DNA from: an uncultured Alphaproteobacteria bacterium
GTDB taxonomy: Bacteria; Pseudomonadota; Alphaproteobacteria; Micropepsales; Micropepsaceae
Length of the DNA stretch: 64,000 nucleotides
Assembly (NCBI GenBank): GCA_903857685.1
Contig: CAIOFO010000033.1
Coordinates: forward strand, 1 to 64,000
Direction: 5' to 3'
A program made the translations under genes and the position numbers. This document shows positions 51,635 to 61,255 of this stretch, piece by piece. Within the stretch, counting starts at the first letter, position 1. The number at the start of each line of letters is the position of its first letter. The notes below the pieces were generated by a model. The model saw only the letters and a list, made by a program, of their open reading frames with translations. It searched no databases and was not told where the DNA came from.

Positions 51635-53803
51635 TCAGCGCTCGGCTTTCTTGTTGCGCCGCGCCTGGTGCAGCAGCGGCTCGGTATAGCCGTTGGGCTG
51701 GGTGAGGCCCTTGAACACCAGGTCGCTGGCGGCGCGGAAGGCGATGCCGTCAAAGCCGGGCGCCATCGGCTGGTAGAGCGGGTCCTTGGCGTTCTGGTAA
51801 TCCACAATCTTGGCCATGCGCTGAAAGGCGGCGCGCACTTCGGCTTCGTTGGTGACGCCGTGCAGCAGCCAGTTGGCGACATGCTGGCTGGAGATGCGCA
51901 AGGTGGCGCGGTCTTCCATCAGGCCGATATTGTGGATGTCGGGGACCTTGGAACAGCCCACGCCCTGGTCGATCCAGCGCACCACATAGCCCAATATGCC
52001 CTGGATATTATTGTCCAGCTCCTCGCGCACCTCGGCGTCGGACCAGTTGGGACGGTCGGCAACGGGAATGGCGAGAATTGCGCCAACGGGAGTTTTGGCG
52101 CGTGACTTGATGGCATCCTGCCGCTGCTTCACATCGACCTTGTGATAATGCAGGGCATGCAGGGTGGCGGCGGTGGGTGACGGCACCCAGGCGGTGTTGG
52201 CGCCGGATTCGGGATGGGCGATCTTTGCCTTCAGCATGTCGGCCATGCGATCGGGCATCGCCCACATGCCCTTGCCGATCTGGGCCTTGCCCTGGAAGCC
52301 GCAGGCCAGGCCGATATCCACGTTGCGGTCCTCATAGCCCTTGAGCCAGGCGGAAGATTTCATTTCGCCTTTGCGGATCATCGGGCCGGCCTGCATCGAG
52401 GTGTGCATCTCGTCGCCGGTACGGTCCAGGAAGCCGGTGTTGATGAAGATGATGCGGCTTGCCGCGGCGCGGATGACTTCCTTCAAATTGACCGAGGTGC
52501 GGCGTTCTTCGTCCATCACGCCCATCTTGATGGCGCCCCGCGAAAGGCCCAGCAGGTCTTCGACGGCGTCGAAAATCTCGCCCGCGAACGCCACTTCGGC
52601 GGGGCCATGCATCTTGGGCTTGACGATATAGATGGAATGTTTGCGGCTGTTGCCCTGGCGCGCCCCGCGCTTCAGGTCGTGCAGCGCGATCAGGCTGGTG
52701 ACCACCGCATCCAGGATGCCCTCGGGAATTTCGCTGCCATCTGCCAGGAGCACCGCATCGCTGGTCATCAGATGGCCGACATTGCGAATGAACAGCAGAC
52801 TGCGGCCCTGAAGGGTCAGGGTGCCGCCGCCGGGTTTGGCAAAGTCGCGGTCCGGATTGAGTGCCCGCTGCATCATCTTGCCGGCTTTTTCAAAACTGGC
52901 GGTCAGCGTGCCCTGCATAAGGCCGAGCCAGTTGCGATAGGTGGCGACCTTGTCTTGCGCGTCCACCGCGGCGATGGAATCTTCCAGGTCCATGATGGTG
53001 CTGAGCGCCGATTCCAGCACCACATCGCTGATCCCCGCCGCATCGCTCTTGCCGATGGGCGAGCCGCGGTCGAACACGATTTCGATATGCAGGCCGTTAT
53101 GGGTCAGCAGCAGCGAGGCAGGGGCGCTCGCATCGCCGGTGAAGCCGGCCAATTGTTTGGGATCGGCCAGGCCCGTCTGGGTTCCATTCGCAAGCTGGAC
53201 CGACAGCGCGCCGCCGCTCACGGCATAGGTTTTGGCGTCCTTGTGAGAAGCGCCCCCCAGCGGCGCGGCTTCGTCCAGGAAGGCGCGCGCGAAACCGATG
53301 ACCGCTTGCCCACGTTTTTCATTATAGCCCTTGCCCGGCGCCAGATCGCCTTCCAGCGAAATCGCATCGGTGCCGTACAGCGCGTCATACAGGCTGCCCC
53401 AGCGGGCATTGGCCGCGTTCAGCGCGAAACGCGCATTGGACAGGGGCACCACCAGTTGCGGTCCCGCCAGCATTGCCACTTCCGGGTCCACGTCCGGCGT
53501 GGTGATGGAAAAGTCGGCGCCTTCGGGCTCCAGATAGCCGATGCCGCGCAGAAAATTTTCATATTCAGCGCGGTCGATCACCTTGCCGCGCCGCGCGCTG
53601 TGCCATTCGTCAATCTGGCTTTGCAGCCTGTCGCGGGTGCCCAGCAGAGCGCGGTTTTTGGGCACCAGACTGTTCGCCAGGCCGGCAAAGCCGCGCCAGA
53701 AGGCATTGGCGTCGATGCCGGTGCCCGGCAGCACCTCTTTCTCGATGAAGTCGAACAGCACAGGCGCGACCTGAAGCCCTTGAACCGTGATCCTGTCCGC
53801 CAT
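51635..53803 (-). CDS. glcB: Malate synthase G
   Basis: 722 residues, the size of the monomeric G isoform. Family landmarks: [20 protein letters not shown], the TIM-barrel motifs [20 protein letters not shown] (acidic Mg site) and [40 protein letters not shown] and the C-terminal catalytic region [20 protein letters not shown]. Condenses glyoxylate with acetyl-CoA. The lactate permease gene is just upstream on the same strand but a strong terminator separates them. No isocitrate lyase is in the window. Confidence 0.97.
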   Translation of the reverse strand: MADRITVQGLQVAPVLFDFIEKEVLPGTGIDANAFWRGFAGLANSLVPKNRALLGTRDRLQSQIDEWHSARRGKVIDRAEYENFLRGIGYLEPEGADFSITTPDVDPEVAMLAGPQLVVPLSNARFALNAANARWGSLYDALYGTDAISLEGDLAPGKGYNEKRGQAVIGFARAFLDEAAPLGGASHKDAKTYAVSGGALSVQLANGTQTGLADPKQLAGFTGDASAPASLLLTHNGLHIEIVFDRGSPIGKSDAAGISDVVLESALSTIMDLEDSIAAVDAQDKVATYRNWLGLMQGTLTASFEKAGKMMQRALNPDRDFAKPGGGTLTLQGRSLLFIRNVGHLMTSDAVLLADGSEIPEGILDAVVTSLIALHDLKRGARQGNSRKHSIYIVKPKMHGPAEVAFAGEIFDAVEDLLGLSRGAIKMGVMDEERRTSVNLKEVIRAAASRIIFINTGFLDRTGDEMHTSMQAGPMIRKGEMKSSAWLKGYEDRNVDIGLACGFQGKAQIGKGMWAMPDRMADMLKAKIAHPESGANTAWVPSPTAATLHALHYHKVDVKQRQDAIKSRAKTPVGAILAIPVADRPNWSDAEVREELDNNIQGILGYVVRWIDQGVGCSKVPDIHNIGLMEDRATLRISSQHVANWLLHGVTNEAEVRAAFQRMAKIVDYQNAKDPLYQPMAPGFDGIAFRAASDLVFKGLTQPNGYTEPLLHQARRNKKAER

Positions 53804-53856
53804 GGCGTTCTTCTTCTCGAAAGACGGCCATAGCGTAAGACAGCAGGGGCCGAAAT

Positions 53857-53886
53857 GGAAAGGCCGGGCAATTGCCCGGCCTTTCC
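53857..53886 (-). terminator. Perfect 30-bp palindrome, terminator of lldP
   Basis: GGAAAGGCCGGGCAA followed directly by its reverse complement, 24 bases after the lldP stop on the minus strand; a short T-rich stretch (ATTTCG) follows. The same hairpin could form leading into glcB. Confidence 0.7.
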
Positions 53887-53909
53887 AACGGCATTGATGC
53901 CCGTGGCTA

Positions 53910-55580
53910 TCAGCCCAGCGGAACCGTCAGGGTGAAGGGCCAGACATAGGCCTGCAGCATGGCCAGCACGCCGACGGCGCTGCCCAGGATCACCGAGGCC
54001 CAAAAGACAAAGCGCAGGATGCGCGACTCGCCGCCCTGCCAGTTGGTGGCCGCCACCGCCACCACGATGGACGAGATGCAGATCATCTTGCCCATCACGC
54101 CGCCGGTGGAGTTGGAACCCGCCATCAGTACCGCGGAAATCCCCAACTGGTGCGAAGTGACCATCTGAAGCCCGCCGAACAGGGCATTGGCCGCCGTGTC
54201 CGAACCCGTCGCCGCCACCCCCAGCCATCCCAGCATGGTGCCGAAGAAGGGATAGAAGAAACCGGTGCGGGCAAAGGCCAGCCCCTGCGTGCCATTCATG
54301 CTCGATGCGCTGGTCACCGCCGCCAGCGACAGCATGGCGGTGATGGTCAGGATGGGATAGCGCACGACATACAGGGTCTTCATATAGTGCTTGAACAGCG
54401 AAACCGGCCCGAAGCCCATCACCAGGCCGGCGATGATCGCCGCCACCAGAATGCCGGTGCCGGCATAGCTGATAAAGGCGAAGCGCAGCACTTCCGGCAG
54501 CGGCGTCGGCTTTTCGAAGGCCGGCGGCATCTGGATGATCATCTTGTCCACGCCGGGCAGGTGATAGACCGGCGAGAACAGCGGATCGACAATGTGCTTG
54601 AAGAAGTCGGTCGCCCACAGCGCCACGATCACGCACAGGATGATCCATGGCACCCAGGCATTGATCATCTGCCCCGTGGTCGGGGCGACGGTCAGGGCGG
54701 CCGGCGGTTTCACATCGCTGTGCGAGTCGTCGAAAATGCGCAGCTTGGTCGAGGTCATGATTTCCTTGGGCTGCCAGACGCGCAGGAACAGCACCGTGCT
54801 GGCCAGTGCCACGGCGCCCGCCACCACATCCACGATATAGGGATTGGAATAGTTGGAAATCAGATAGGCCGGAATGGTGAAGCCCAGCGAAGCCACCAGC
54901 AAGGCGGGCCACACTTCCCACATCTTCTTCCAGCCGCAGAACATGAAGACCATGACAAAAGGGATTACCAGCGAGAAGACGCAGGATTGGCGGCCGATGA
55001 TCTGGCTCAGCACCATCGGGTCCAGCCCGGTGGAGGCAGCCAGGGCGGTGATCGGCGCGCCCAGGGCGCCAAAGGCGACAGTGGCGGTGTCCGCCAGCAT
55101 CGATATGCCGGACGCTGCCAGGGGCGAGAAACCCAGGCCCATCAGCATGGCGGAGGAGACCGCCACCGGGGTGCCGAAGCCCGCCGCGCCTTCAAAGAAG
55201 GCGCCGAAGCAGAAGGCGATGATGACCAGCTGCAAACGGCGGTCGGGCGTGATCTGGCCCATCGAATGCTGGAAGACGGCGAAATAGCCTTTGTCCACCG
55301 TCAGGCGGTAGAGGAAGATCACATTGACGATGATCCAGCCGATGGGGAAGAAGCCATTGACGAAACCCAGGCCGGTCACCTTCACCGCCATGCCGGTCGG
55401 CATGCCATAGGCCAGGATGGCGACCGCCACGGTGGCGCCCAGGGCGATCAGCGCCGCCCAATGGGACTTGATCTTGCCGCTGGCGATCAGGCCCAGCAGC
55501 AGCACAATCGGAAAGGCCGCCACGACGGTCGACAGGATCGCGTTATTGAATGGATCGTAGACTTGCGTGAACGTGCCCAT
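53910..55580 (-). CDS. lldP: L-lactate permease
   Basis: 556 residues with about thirteen membrane helices; LctP family. Characteristic stretches: [60 protein letters not shown] and [18 protein letters not shown]. Symports lactate or glycolate with H+ across the inner membrane. GGGGG lies five to six bases before the ATG. With malate synthase G next door, uptake of lactate/glycolate and entry via glyoxylate is a reasonable guess. No lactate dehydrogenase or GntR regulator is adjacent. Confidence 0.95.
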   Translation of the reverse strand: MGTFTQVYDPFNNAILSTVVAAFPIVLLLGLIASGKIKSHWAALIALGATVAVAILAYGMPTGMAVKVTGLGFVNGFFPIGWIIVNVIFLYRLTVDKGYFAVFQHSMGQITPDRRLQLVIIAFCFGAFFEGAAGFGTPVAVSSAMLMGLGFSPLAASGISMLADTATVAFGALGAPITALAASTGLDPMVLSQIIGRQSCVFSLVIPFVMVFMFCGWKKMWEVWPALLVASLGFTIPAYLISNYSNPYIVDVVAGAVALASTVLFLRVWQPKEIMTSTKLRIFDDSHSDVKPPAALTVAPTTGQMINAWVPWIILCVIVALWATDFFKHIVDPLFSPVYHLPGVDKMIIQMPPAFEKPTPLPEVLRFAFISYAGTGILVAAIIAGLVMGFGPVSLFKHYMKTLYVVRYPILTITAMLSLAAVTSASSMNGTQGLAFARTGFFYPFFGTMLGWLGVAATGSDTAANALFGGLQMVTSHQLGISAVLMAGSNSTGGVMGKMICISSIVVAVAATNWQGGESRILRFVFWASVILGSAVGVLAMLQAYVWPFTLTVPLG

Positions 55581-55851
55581 AATTACCCCCAGTTAATGCT
55601 TATTTTGCGCCCGTTAGAGCAAAAAAAGTCGCGGCGGCCAAGGGCATAAAGACGGTGCAGTGCACCATTTCCCGGCGCAAAACGTCACAAAGTCGTAACG
55701 CGTCAACTTCAGCGCGAAAGTGGTGACAGGCCCGCTGACGCGGGCAGTTCGCCGGGACAAAGACTTGTGCTTATCCAGTGCATGGCCAGCGCCCGCTGGC
55801 GCGGGCGTTCGCCCGGGCGAAAGCTCCACTGGAGCTTTCGCTAGACCGGGC
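55581..55851. repeat. Intergenic region with two 33-bp hairpin direct repeats and a palindrome
   Basis: GCCCGCTGACGCGGGC... at 55730-55762 and GCCCGCTGGCGCGGGC... at 55791-55823 are direct repeats (about 28 of 33 positions alike). Each can fold through GCCCGC/GCGGGC. They are followed by the palindrome CGAAAGCTCCA-C-TGGAGCTTTCG (55818-55840), which ends 12 bases beyond the YkgJ-like stop and may terminate it. The lldP promoter should be in 55581-55700. Confidence 0.6.
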
Positions 55852-56247
55852 TCACTTATTCCAGGTGGATGCGACATGCGTGGGGTCTTCCTGCGAATTG
55901 CGCTCGGCGCGCAGGAAATCGTAATAGCCGCAGCTCTTGCCGCCGGGATATTCGCGGCAGATGCCGGGGCGGGCGGTGTAGATGGTGCAGCGGCGCGCCT
56001 CGGTATCGAAGAAGCGGCAGATGCGCCCGTAATGCTCGTCCGCCTTGCGCCGCATGGCATAAGGTTCATCGCCATCCACCTTGGTGAATTTCCGGCGCGC
56101 ATCCTTGAAGCCCAGGCCGAAATGATCGGCCAGGCGCTGCACATCTTTCTTGGTCAGGGGGATCACGGGATAGGAACAGCAGTAACCAGGGCATTTCGAA
56201 CAGTTATAAGCCACGAAAATATGCCTTCCCGAGACGTTGCTGTTCAA
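55852..56247 (-). CDS. YkgJ-family cysteine-cluster protein
   Basis: 131 residues with the eight-Cys pattern of the family: NCSKCPGYCCSYPV at the N-terminus, ICRFFDTEARRCTIYTARPG then ICREYP in the centre, and SCGYYDFL near the end. The cysteines probably bind zinc or an iron-sulfur cluster. Function unknown, with some members tied to metal handling or methylation. Monocistronic, divergent from the large polysaccharide gene with 136 bp between. Confidence 0.85.
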   Translation of the reverse strand: MNSNVSGRHIFVAYNCSKCPGYCCSYPVIPLTKKDVQRLADHFGLGFKDARRKFTKVDGDEPYAMRRKADEHYGRICRFFDTEARRCTIYTARPGICREYPGGKSCGYYDFLRAERNSQEDPTHVASTWNK

Positions 56248-56383
56248 CCGTTAGCACAGCCGCGCTTGGCCATGGCTGACTTTCTTGTGGTTCCCGCCGG
56301 AATTTCGCCATCACTTGCACCTATCTTAGGGTCTCAAGATGGCGGGTGCTAAGCTTCGATTCGGGCGGCTGTAAAAACAGGCA

Positions 56384-59300
56384 ATGGCCAATAAACCAGT
56401 CTTTTTCGATATTACGGGCCGGCGTGCGGCGCGCCTCTCGGCCTTGGGCTGGAGCGCGGCCGTCATCAGCACGATTCTGGGAATTGGTTTTGTCGCCAGC
56501 CTGTTGATCGCCCCGCCCACCCCCAATGTGGATCTGCCGGGCCGGTCGGTGGCGGTCAATCCACCCCAGCTTGTCGCCCGCGCGGTGGCGCCGGGGCTGC
56601 TCAAATCGGCGGCAAGGCTGGCGGCGGAAGCCCGCAACAGGCGCCTGGAAATTCAGCGCCTGCGCCACTTCCGCACGACCATGCCGGCGCGGGTTCCCGC
56701 GGTTCTCAAGCCGCAAGCCGGCCGGGCGCTGGCGATCGGTTTTTACGTCAACTGGGGCTCCTCGGCGGATGCCAGTTTTTCATCGCTCAAGCGCAACCTG
56801 CCGCGGCTGGACTGGGTGATCCCCAGCTGGCTGACGCTGGATGGGCCGGATCTCGCCTTCAAACCCAATCTCGATCTCAGATCGCTGAACTATATCCGCA
56901 CCCGCAAGCCGGACGTCGCCATCCTGCCTATGCTGCAGAATGCCTCCGGCGGGCACTGGTACGGACCGGAATTGGGCAAGCTGCTGGCGGATCCGGCGCG
57001 GCGTGCGGCGCTGCTGAACCAGCTTGTGGCGTTTCTCACCGCCAACAAGCTGCAAGGCGTCACGGTGGATTTCGAGAATGTGCAGACGGCCGACCACAAG
57101 AATCTGGAAACTTTTCTTTCCGAGATGTCGGCAGCCTTCGCCCAGCACGGCTGGATCATCGCCCAGGCGGCGCCGTTTGACGATGACAGCTGGCCTTATG
57201 CGGCCTATGCCAATATCGTCGATTACACGGTGCTGATGGCCTATGACGAGGCGGATGATGGGTCGCCGCCCGGCGCCATCGCGGGCGAGGACTGGTATGA
57301 GCGCGTGCTGGACAAGCGCATGCGCCAGCTTTCCGCCGACTCGACCATCATTGCGCTGGGCAATTACGGCTATGACTGGGTCCAGGGCGAGGCGCAGGCC
57401 ACCACCAAGGAATTTTCCGAGGCGATGGTGGATGCGCGCGATTCCGGTGCATCCATCCAGTTCGACGAAGTCAGCAACAATCCGCATTTTTCCTATGCGG
57501 AAAGCGACGGCACCAAGCATACTGTCTGGTTCCTGGACGCGGTCACCACCTTCAACCAGATGCACGCCGCCGATGTCTTCCAGCCCGCAGGCTATGCGCT
57601 GTGGCGGCTGGGCACCGAGGACCCTTCAATCCTGCCGCTGCTCGGCCGGCCTTACAATTTGCCGGCGCCGGCCAGCCTGCATTCCATCCCGACCAATGAC
57701 GATGTGGATTTCGATGGCGAGGGCGAAATCCTGCGCGTCGAATCCGGCCCCATCACCGGGGTGCGCGAATTCCGCCTCGACAAGGACAGCGGAGACATCA
57801 TCAGCGAGAATTATTCCAGCCTGCCGACCAATTATGTCATCCGCCGCGTCGGCCAGGTCGCCAAGAAACTGGCATTGACCTTTGACGACGGGCCCGATCC
57901 GGAATGGACGCCGCAGATCCTCGACATCCTGAAAGCCAAGCATGTGCCGGCGACCTTTTTCGTCATCGGCTCCAACATGGAAGCCCATCCCGGCCTGGTG
58001 CAGCGGATCCTGCGCGAAGGCCATGAAGTCGGCAATCACACCTATACGCATCCCAACCTGGCCGACACGCCGCTGGCGGCCGTGCGGCTGGAACTGAATG
58101 CCACCCAGCGCCTGTTCGAAGCGCTGACTGGCCGCTCGATGCGGCTGCTCCGGCCGCCCTATCTGGGCGATGCCGAGCCCAGCGACGCGGATGAGATCGT
58201 GCCGATCGAGGAAGCGCAGAAGCTGGGTTACGTCACCATCGGCACCCATGTCGATACGCTGGACTGGCAGATGCTTCCCGTGCCCACGATGATGGGCCTT
58301 GTGCTGAAGGAAGTCGGCGACCCCAATCCCGATGCGCGGGGAAATATCATCCTGCTGCATGATTCCGGCGGCGACCGTTCCCAGACCGTCAAGCTGCTGC
58401 CGGAACTGATCGATACCATGCGGGCGCGCGGTTTCAGCTTTGTGCCGGTGTCGGAACTGGGCGGCTTCACGCGCGAACAGGTCATGCCGTCCCAGCCGCT
58501 GACCGTGATGCTGTATGAAAACCGGGTGGTGTTCCTCACCATCTCCTTCCTGGGACAGGTGCTATATTATTGTTTCCTGGGGGCGATCATCCTGGGCGTG
58601 GGGCGGCTGATCATGCTGTGCGGGCTGGCGGTGCTCAACCGGCTGCGCAAGAAGCCCGAACCTGCGATCGTCAATGGCGGCCACCCCGTCACGGTGCTGA
58701 TCCCGGCCTTCAACGAAGAGAAAGTGATCGTCAGCACCGTCGAGCGCATTCTGGCCAGCGATTATCGCGAGCTGGAAGTGCTGGTGATTGACGACGGCTC
58801 CAAGGATCACACCGCCTATATCGTGCGCTCGCATTTCATGCGCGACGGCCGCGTTGGGGTGATTTCCATCCCCAATGGCGGCAAGGCCAATGCCCTGAAT
58901 GTGGGACTGTCCAACGCCAGGGGCGAAGTGGTGGTGGCGCTGGACGCCGACACCCAGTTCAATGCGGACACGATATCGCGGCTGGTGCGCTGGTTCGACG
59001 ATCCCCAGGTCGGCGCCGTGGCAGGCAACGCCAAGGTCGGCAACCGCATCAACATGATCACGCGCTGGCAGGCGCTGGAATATATCGTGGCGCAAAATCT
59101 GGAACGCCGCGCCTTGTCGGCGCTGGACACGCTGACCGTGGTGCCCGGCGCGGTGGGCGCCTGGCGACGCGAGGCTTTGACAAGGCTGGGCGGCTTTCCC
59201 GCCGACACGCTGGCCGAAGACCAGGACCTGACCATCGCCATCCAGGTTGCCGGCTATAGCGTGCTGTTTGATTCCAGCGCCATTGCCTGGACCGAAGCAC

Positions 59301-59806
59301 CCGCCACGGTCAGCGGCCTCAGCAAGCAGCGTTTCCGCTGGGCTTACGGCACCCTGCAATGCCTGTGGAAATACCGCCGCATCACCTTCAACCGGAAGTT
59401 TCCGCAATTGGGCATGATTGCGCTGCCGCAGGTCTGGCTGTTCCAGATTGTGCTGACCACGCTGGCGCCGCTGGCCGATCTGCTGCTGGTCTGGCAGCTG
59501 GTGGGACAGTGGATCAACTATTCCCAGCATGGCGCCGAATTCCAGAGCAATGATCTGCGAACCATCGGCATCTATTACTGCGTGTTCATCGTGGTGGACC
59601 TGCTCGCCGCCGCCATCGGCTTCCTGATGGAACGGCGCGAGGACTGGAATCTGCTGTGGTGGCTGATGTTGCAGCGCTTCGGTTACCGCCAGATCATGTA
59701 CTATGTCGTGGTGCGTTCCATCGCCACCGCGCTGCGCGGCCCGTTCGTCGGCTGGGGCAAGCTGGAGCGCCACGGCACCGTCAAGGCGGCCTATTCCACA
59801 AAATAG
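56384..59806 (+). CDS. Tri-domain GH18-like / polysaccharide deacetylase (CE4) / GT2 glycosyltransferase
   Basis: 1140 residues. A membrane helix (about 24-45) leads to a periplasmic GH18-like barrel (about 115-440) with the catalytic strand GVTVDFENVQ (Glu at about 231). Next is a CE4 NodB domain (about 490-695) with all motifs: TFDDGPD (about 500), HTYTHPN (about 552), RPPYLGD, LDWQ and LLHDSGG. Helices at about 708-745 bring the chain to the cytoplasm for a processive GT2 domain (VTVLIPAFNEE about 769, DDGSKDHT, DADTQF about 853, EDQDL, QRFRWAYGT about 981), then several C-terminal helices. Probably builds, deacetylates and trims a beta-linked GlcNAc polymer such as PNAG in one chain. Product not proven. 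Confidence 0.9.
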   Translation: MANKPVFFDITGRRAARLSALGWSAAVISTILGIGFVASLLIAPPTPNVDLPGRSVAVNPPQLVARAVAPGLLKSAARLAAEARNRRLEIQRLRHFRTTMPARVPAVLKPQAGRALAIGFYVNWGSSADASFSSLKRNLPRLDWVIPSWLTLDGPDLAFKPNLDLRSLNYIRTRKPDVAILPMLQNASGGHWYGPELGKLLADPARRAALLNQLVAFLTANKLQGVTVDFENVQTADHKNLETFLSEMSAAFAQHGWIIAQAAPFDDDSWPYAAYANIVDYTVLMAYDEADDGSPPGAIAGEDWYERVLDKRMRQLSADSTIIALGNYGYDWVQGEAQATTKEFSEAMVDARDSGASIQFDEVSNNPHFSYAESDGTKHTVWFLDAVTTFNQMHAADVFQPAGYALWRLGTEDPSILPLLGRPYNLPAPASLHSIPTNDDVDFDGEGEILRVESGPITGVREFRLDKDSGDIISENYSSLPTNYVIRRVGQVAKKLALTFDDGPDPEWTPQILDILKAKHVPATFFVIGSNMEAHPGLVQRILREGHEVGNHTYTHPNLADTPLAAVRLELNATQRLFEALTGRSMRLLRPPYLGDAEPSDADEIVPIEEAQKLGYVTIGTHVDTLDWQMLPVPTMMGLVLKEVGDPNPDARGNIILLHDSGGDRSQTVKLLPELIDTMRARGFSFVPVSELGGFTREQVMPSQPLTVMLYENRVVFLTISFLGQVLYYCFLGAIILGVGRLIMLCGLAVLNRLRKKPEPAIVNGGHPVTVLIPAFNEEKVIVSTVERILASDYRELEVLVIDDGSKDHTAYIVRSHFMRDGRVGVISIPNGGKANALNVGLSNARGEVVVALDADTQFNADTISRLVRWFDDPQVGAVAGNAKVGNRINMITRWQALEYIVAQNLERRALSALDTLTVVPGAVGAWRREALTRLGGFPADTLAEDQDLTIAIQVAGYSVLFDSSAIAWTEAPATVSGLSKQRFRWAYGTLQCLWKYRRITFNRKFPQLGMIALPQVWLFQIVLTTLAPLADLLLVWQLVGQWINYSQHGAEFQSNDLRTIGIYYCVFIVVDLLAAAIGFLMERREDWNLLWWLMLQRFGYRQIMYYVVVRSIATALRGPFVGWGKLERHGTVKAAYSTK

Positions 59807-59813
59807 CGCTGCG

Positions 59814-61202
59814 CTAGCGCCGTTCCAGGAAAACGCCGTTATCGTCCTGGCGCACGGTACGGTAATGCGCCAGCAGCACGCTTTTCAGGTGCGGGCCCAG
59901 GGCAAAAGGCGTCATGCTGCTGAGCGCAATGCTGCTGAAATATTGCGTCTCCAGCAGATGCGCCAGTTCGGCATCGCTGCGCGCGCCGATGGCGATGGCT
60001 TCCGACAGGTTGAAGACATCCACCGGGTCTTCCTTGCCCGCCCAGAAGCACAGCGTCAGGTCTTCGCACAAGGCGGGGCCGGGATGAACGCGCACGAAGC
60101 CGATATCCTGCGGCGCTTCGCGGGCAAAGGATTCGGAGAAGGGAAAATTCGACGTGGTGATATTTTTTTCCAGATACAGGGCAAGCGGCAGGGCCGCGAA
60201 CAGCGCCAGCGGCCCCACCCACCGCTTCGGGATATTCCGTAGGCCCAGGCCGGCGCAGAGGCTGAGCGCAATGGCGGCATCGAAGAAGATATTGGCGTCC
60301 ACGCCGTCGCCAAAAGCGAACACCCCGCCCACCAGCAAGGCGATCCCGGCATAGAGCGTCATCAGCCGCACCGCAGGGTCCCCGGACGTTCGCCAGGCCA
60401 GCGCGGCGGCGGCGATCAGGGTCGTGCCGCTCCAGCTGAGAAATTGCCCCGTCCCGCTGATGAAATTCTTCATCGCCCATATCCGCGATGACGCCAGCGC
60501 GGTGATCAGGTTTACATTCAGCAGCAACCGGGCCAGCACCAGGCCGGCGACACACAATACCAGGCCGCTGACGGCAAAGCGGATGCCGTCGCGCCGGTCC
60601 TGCCAGGTCAGCCATAGCGCCGCCGCCAGCGGCAGGGCGACAAGATTGTGTTTGACGAACAGGCCCGCCGCCATTGCCAGGGCCGCGGGAACGATTTCGC
60701 GCCGGGACTGCAGCAGCAGGGACAATCCTCCCAATTGCAGGGCGTGGCCCAGAAGCTGGGGATCGTCCATCGCGACATAGTCGCTGGCGGCCAAGAGCCC
60801 GGTGGTGAAGAACAGGCTGCCGAACAGGGCCGCCAGCACAGTCACCCCCATCTCGCGCAGGATGACGATGATGCTGCCGGCAGCGGCCACGAATCCCGCC
60901 AGCGACAGCAACCGTCCCGCCAGGATGGGATCGCCGGTGATGCTGCCCAGCGCCCCCACGACATAAAAGGACAAGGGTGGATAATTGTTGATCATCAGCC
61001 CTTGCGGATAAAGCGGCGCGCCGGTCATGGCGGCATGGGCGAGATAGGCGTTCCAGCCTTCATCGGGATCGCGCGGGATATGGACGGCGATGGCGACGAC
61101 GTTGCGCAGCAGCAGCGATGCGGCGGCAAAGGCCAGCGCCATCAGCACCAGCTTGAAAAGGATGTCCGACAGGCTGTCTTTCGCCGTTCCGGGAATCGTC
61201 AT
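59814..61202 (-). CDS. GT39-like integral membrane protein (ArnT/PMT-type)
   Basis: 462 residues with about eleven helices. The first periplasmic loop has PRDPDEGWNAYLAHAAMTGA and YPQGLMINNYPPLSFYVVGA, the acidic D-E and Y-PP pattern of lipid-linked-sugar mannosyl/arabinosyl transferases (GT39/GT83). The C-terminal soluble part is short (VHPGPALCEDLTLCFWAGKE, two Cys). Likely transfers a sugar from a polyprenyl carrier onto lipid or polymer. Convergent with the GH18-CE4-GT2 gene seven bases away, so co-regulation by one promoter is excluded, but a joint envelope role is possible. Confidence 0.75.
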   Translation of the reverse strand: MTIPGTAKDSLSDILFKLVLMALAFAAASLLLRNVVAIAVHIPRDPDEGWNAYLAHAAMTGAPLYPQGLMINNYPPLSFYVVGALGSITGDPILAGRLLSLAGFVAAAGSIIVILREMGVTVLAALFGSLFFTTGLLAASDYVAMDDPQLLGHALQLGGLSLLLQSRREIVPAALAMAAGLFVKHNLVALPLAAALWLTWQDRRDGIRFAVSGLVLCVAGLVLARLLLNVNLITALASSRIWAMKNFISGTGQFLSWSGTTLIAAAALAWRTSGDPAVRLMTLYAGIALLVGGVFAFGDGVDANIFFDAAIALSLCAGLGLRNIPKRWVGPLALFAALPLALYLEKNITTSNFPFSESFAREAPQDIGFVRVHPGPALCEDLTLCFWAGKEDPVDVFNLSEAIAIGARSDAELAHLLETQYFSSIALSSMTPFALGPHLKSVLLAHYRTVRQDDNGVFLERR

Positions 61203-61255
61203 GGCGGCATCCTGCCCGACCCGGGTTCGAAGCGCCCGATTAATAATTCATGTGG

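Noticed and set aside
49486-51882. 798-codon open frame on the minus strand
   Set aside because: Antisense shadow of the M3 peptidase gene, with no recognisable domain and atypical composition.
52214-53833. 539-codon open frame on the plus strand
   Set aside because: Opposite glcB; shadow composition.
54150-55649. 499-codon open frame on the plus strand
   Set aside because: Opposite lldP and extremely rich in His, Gln, Arg and Gly.
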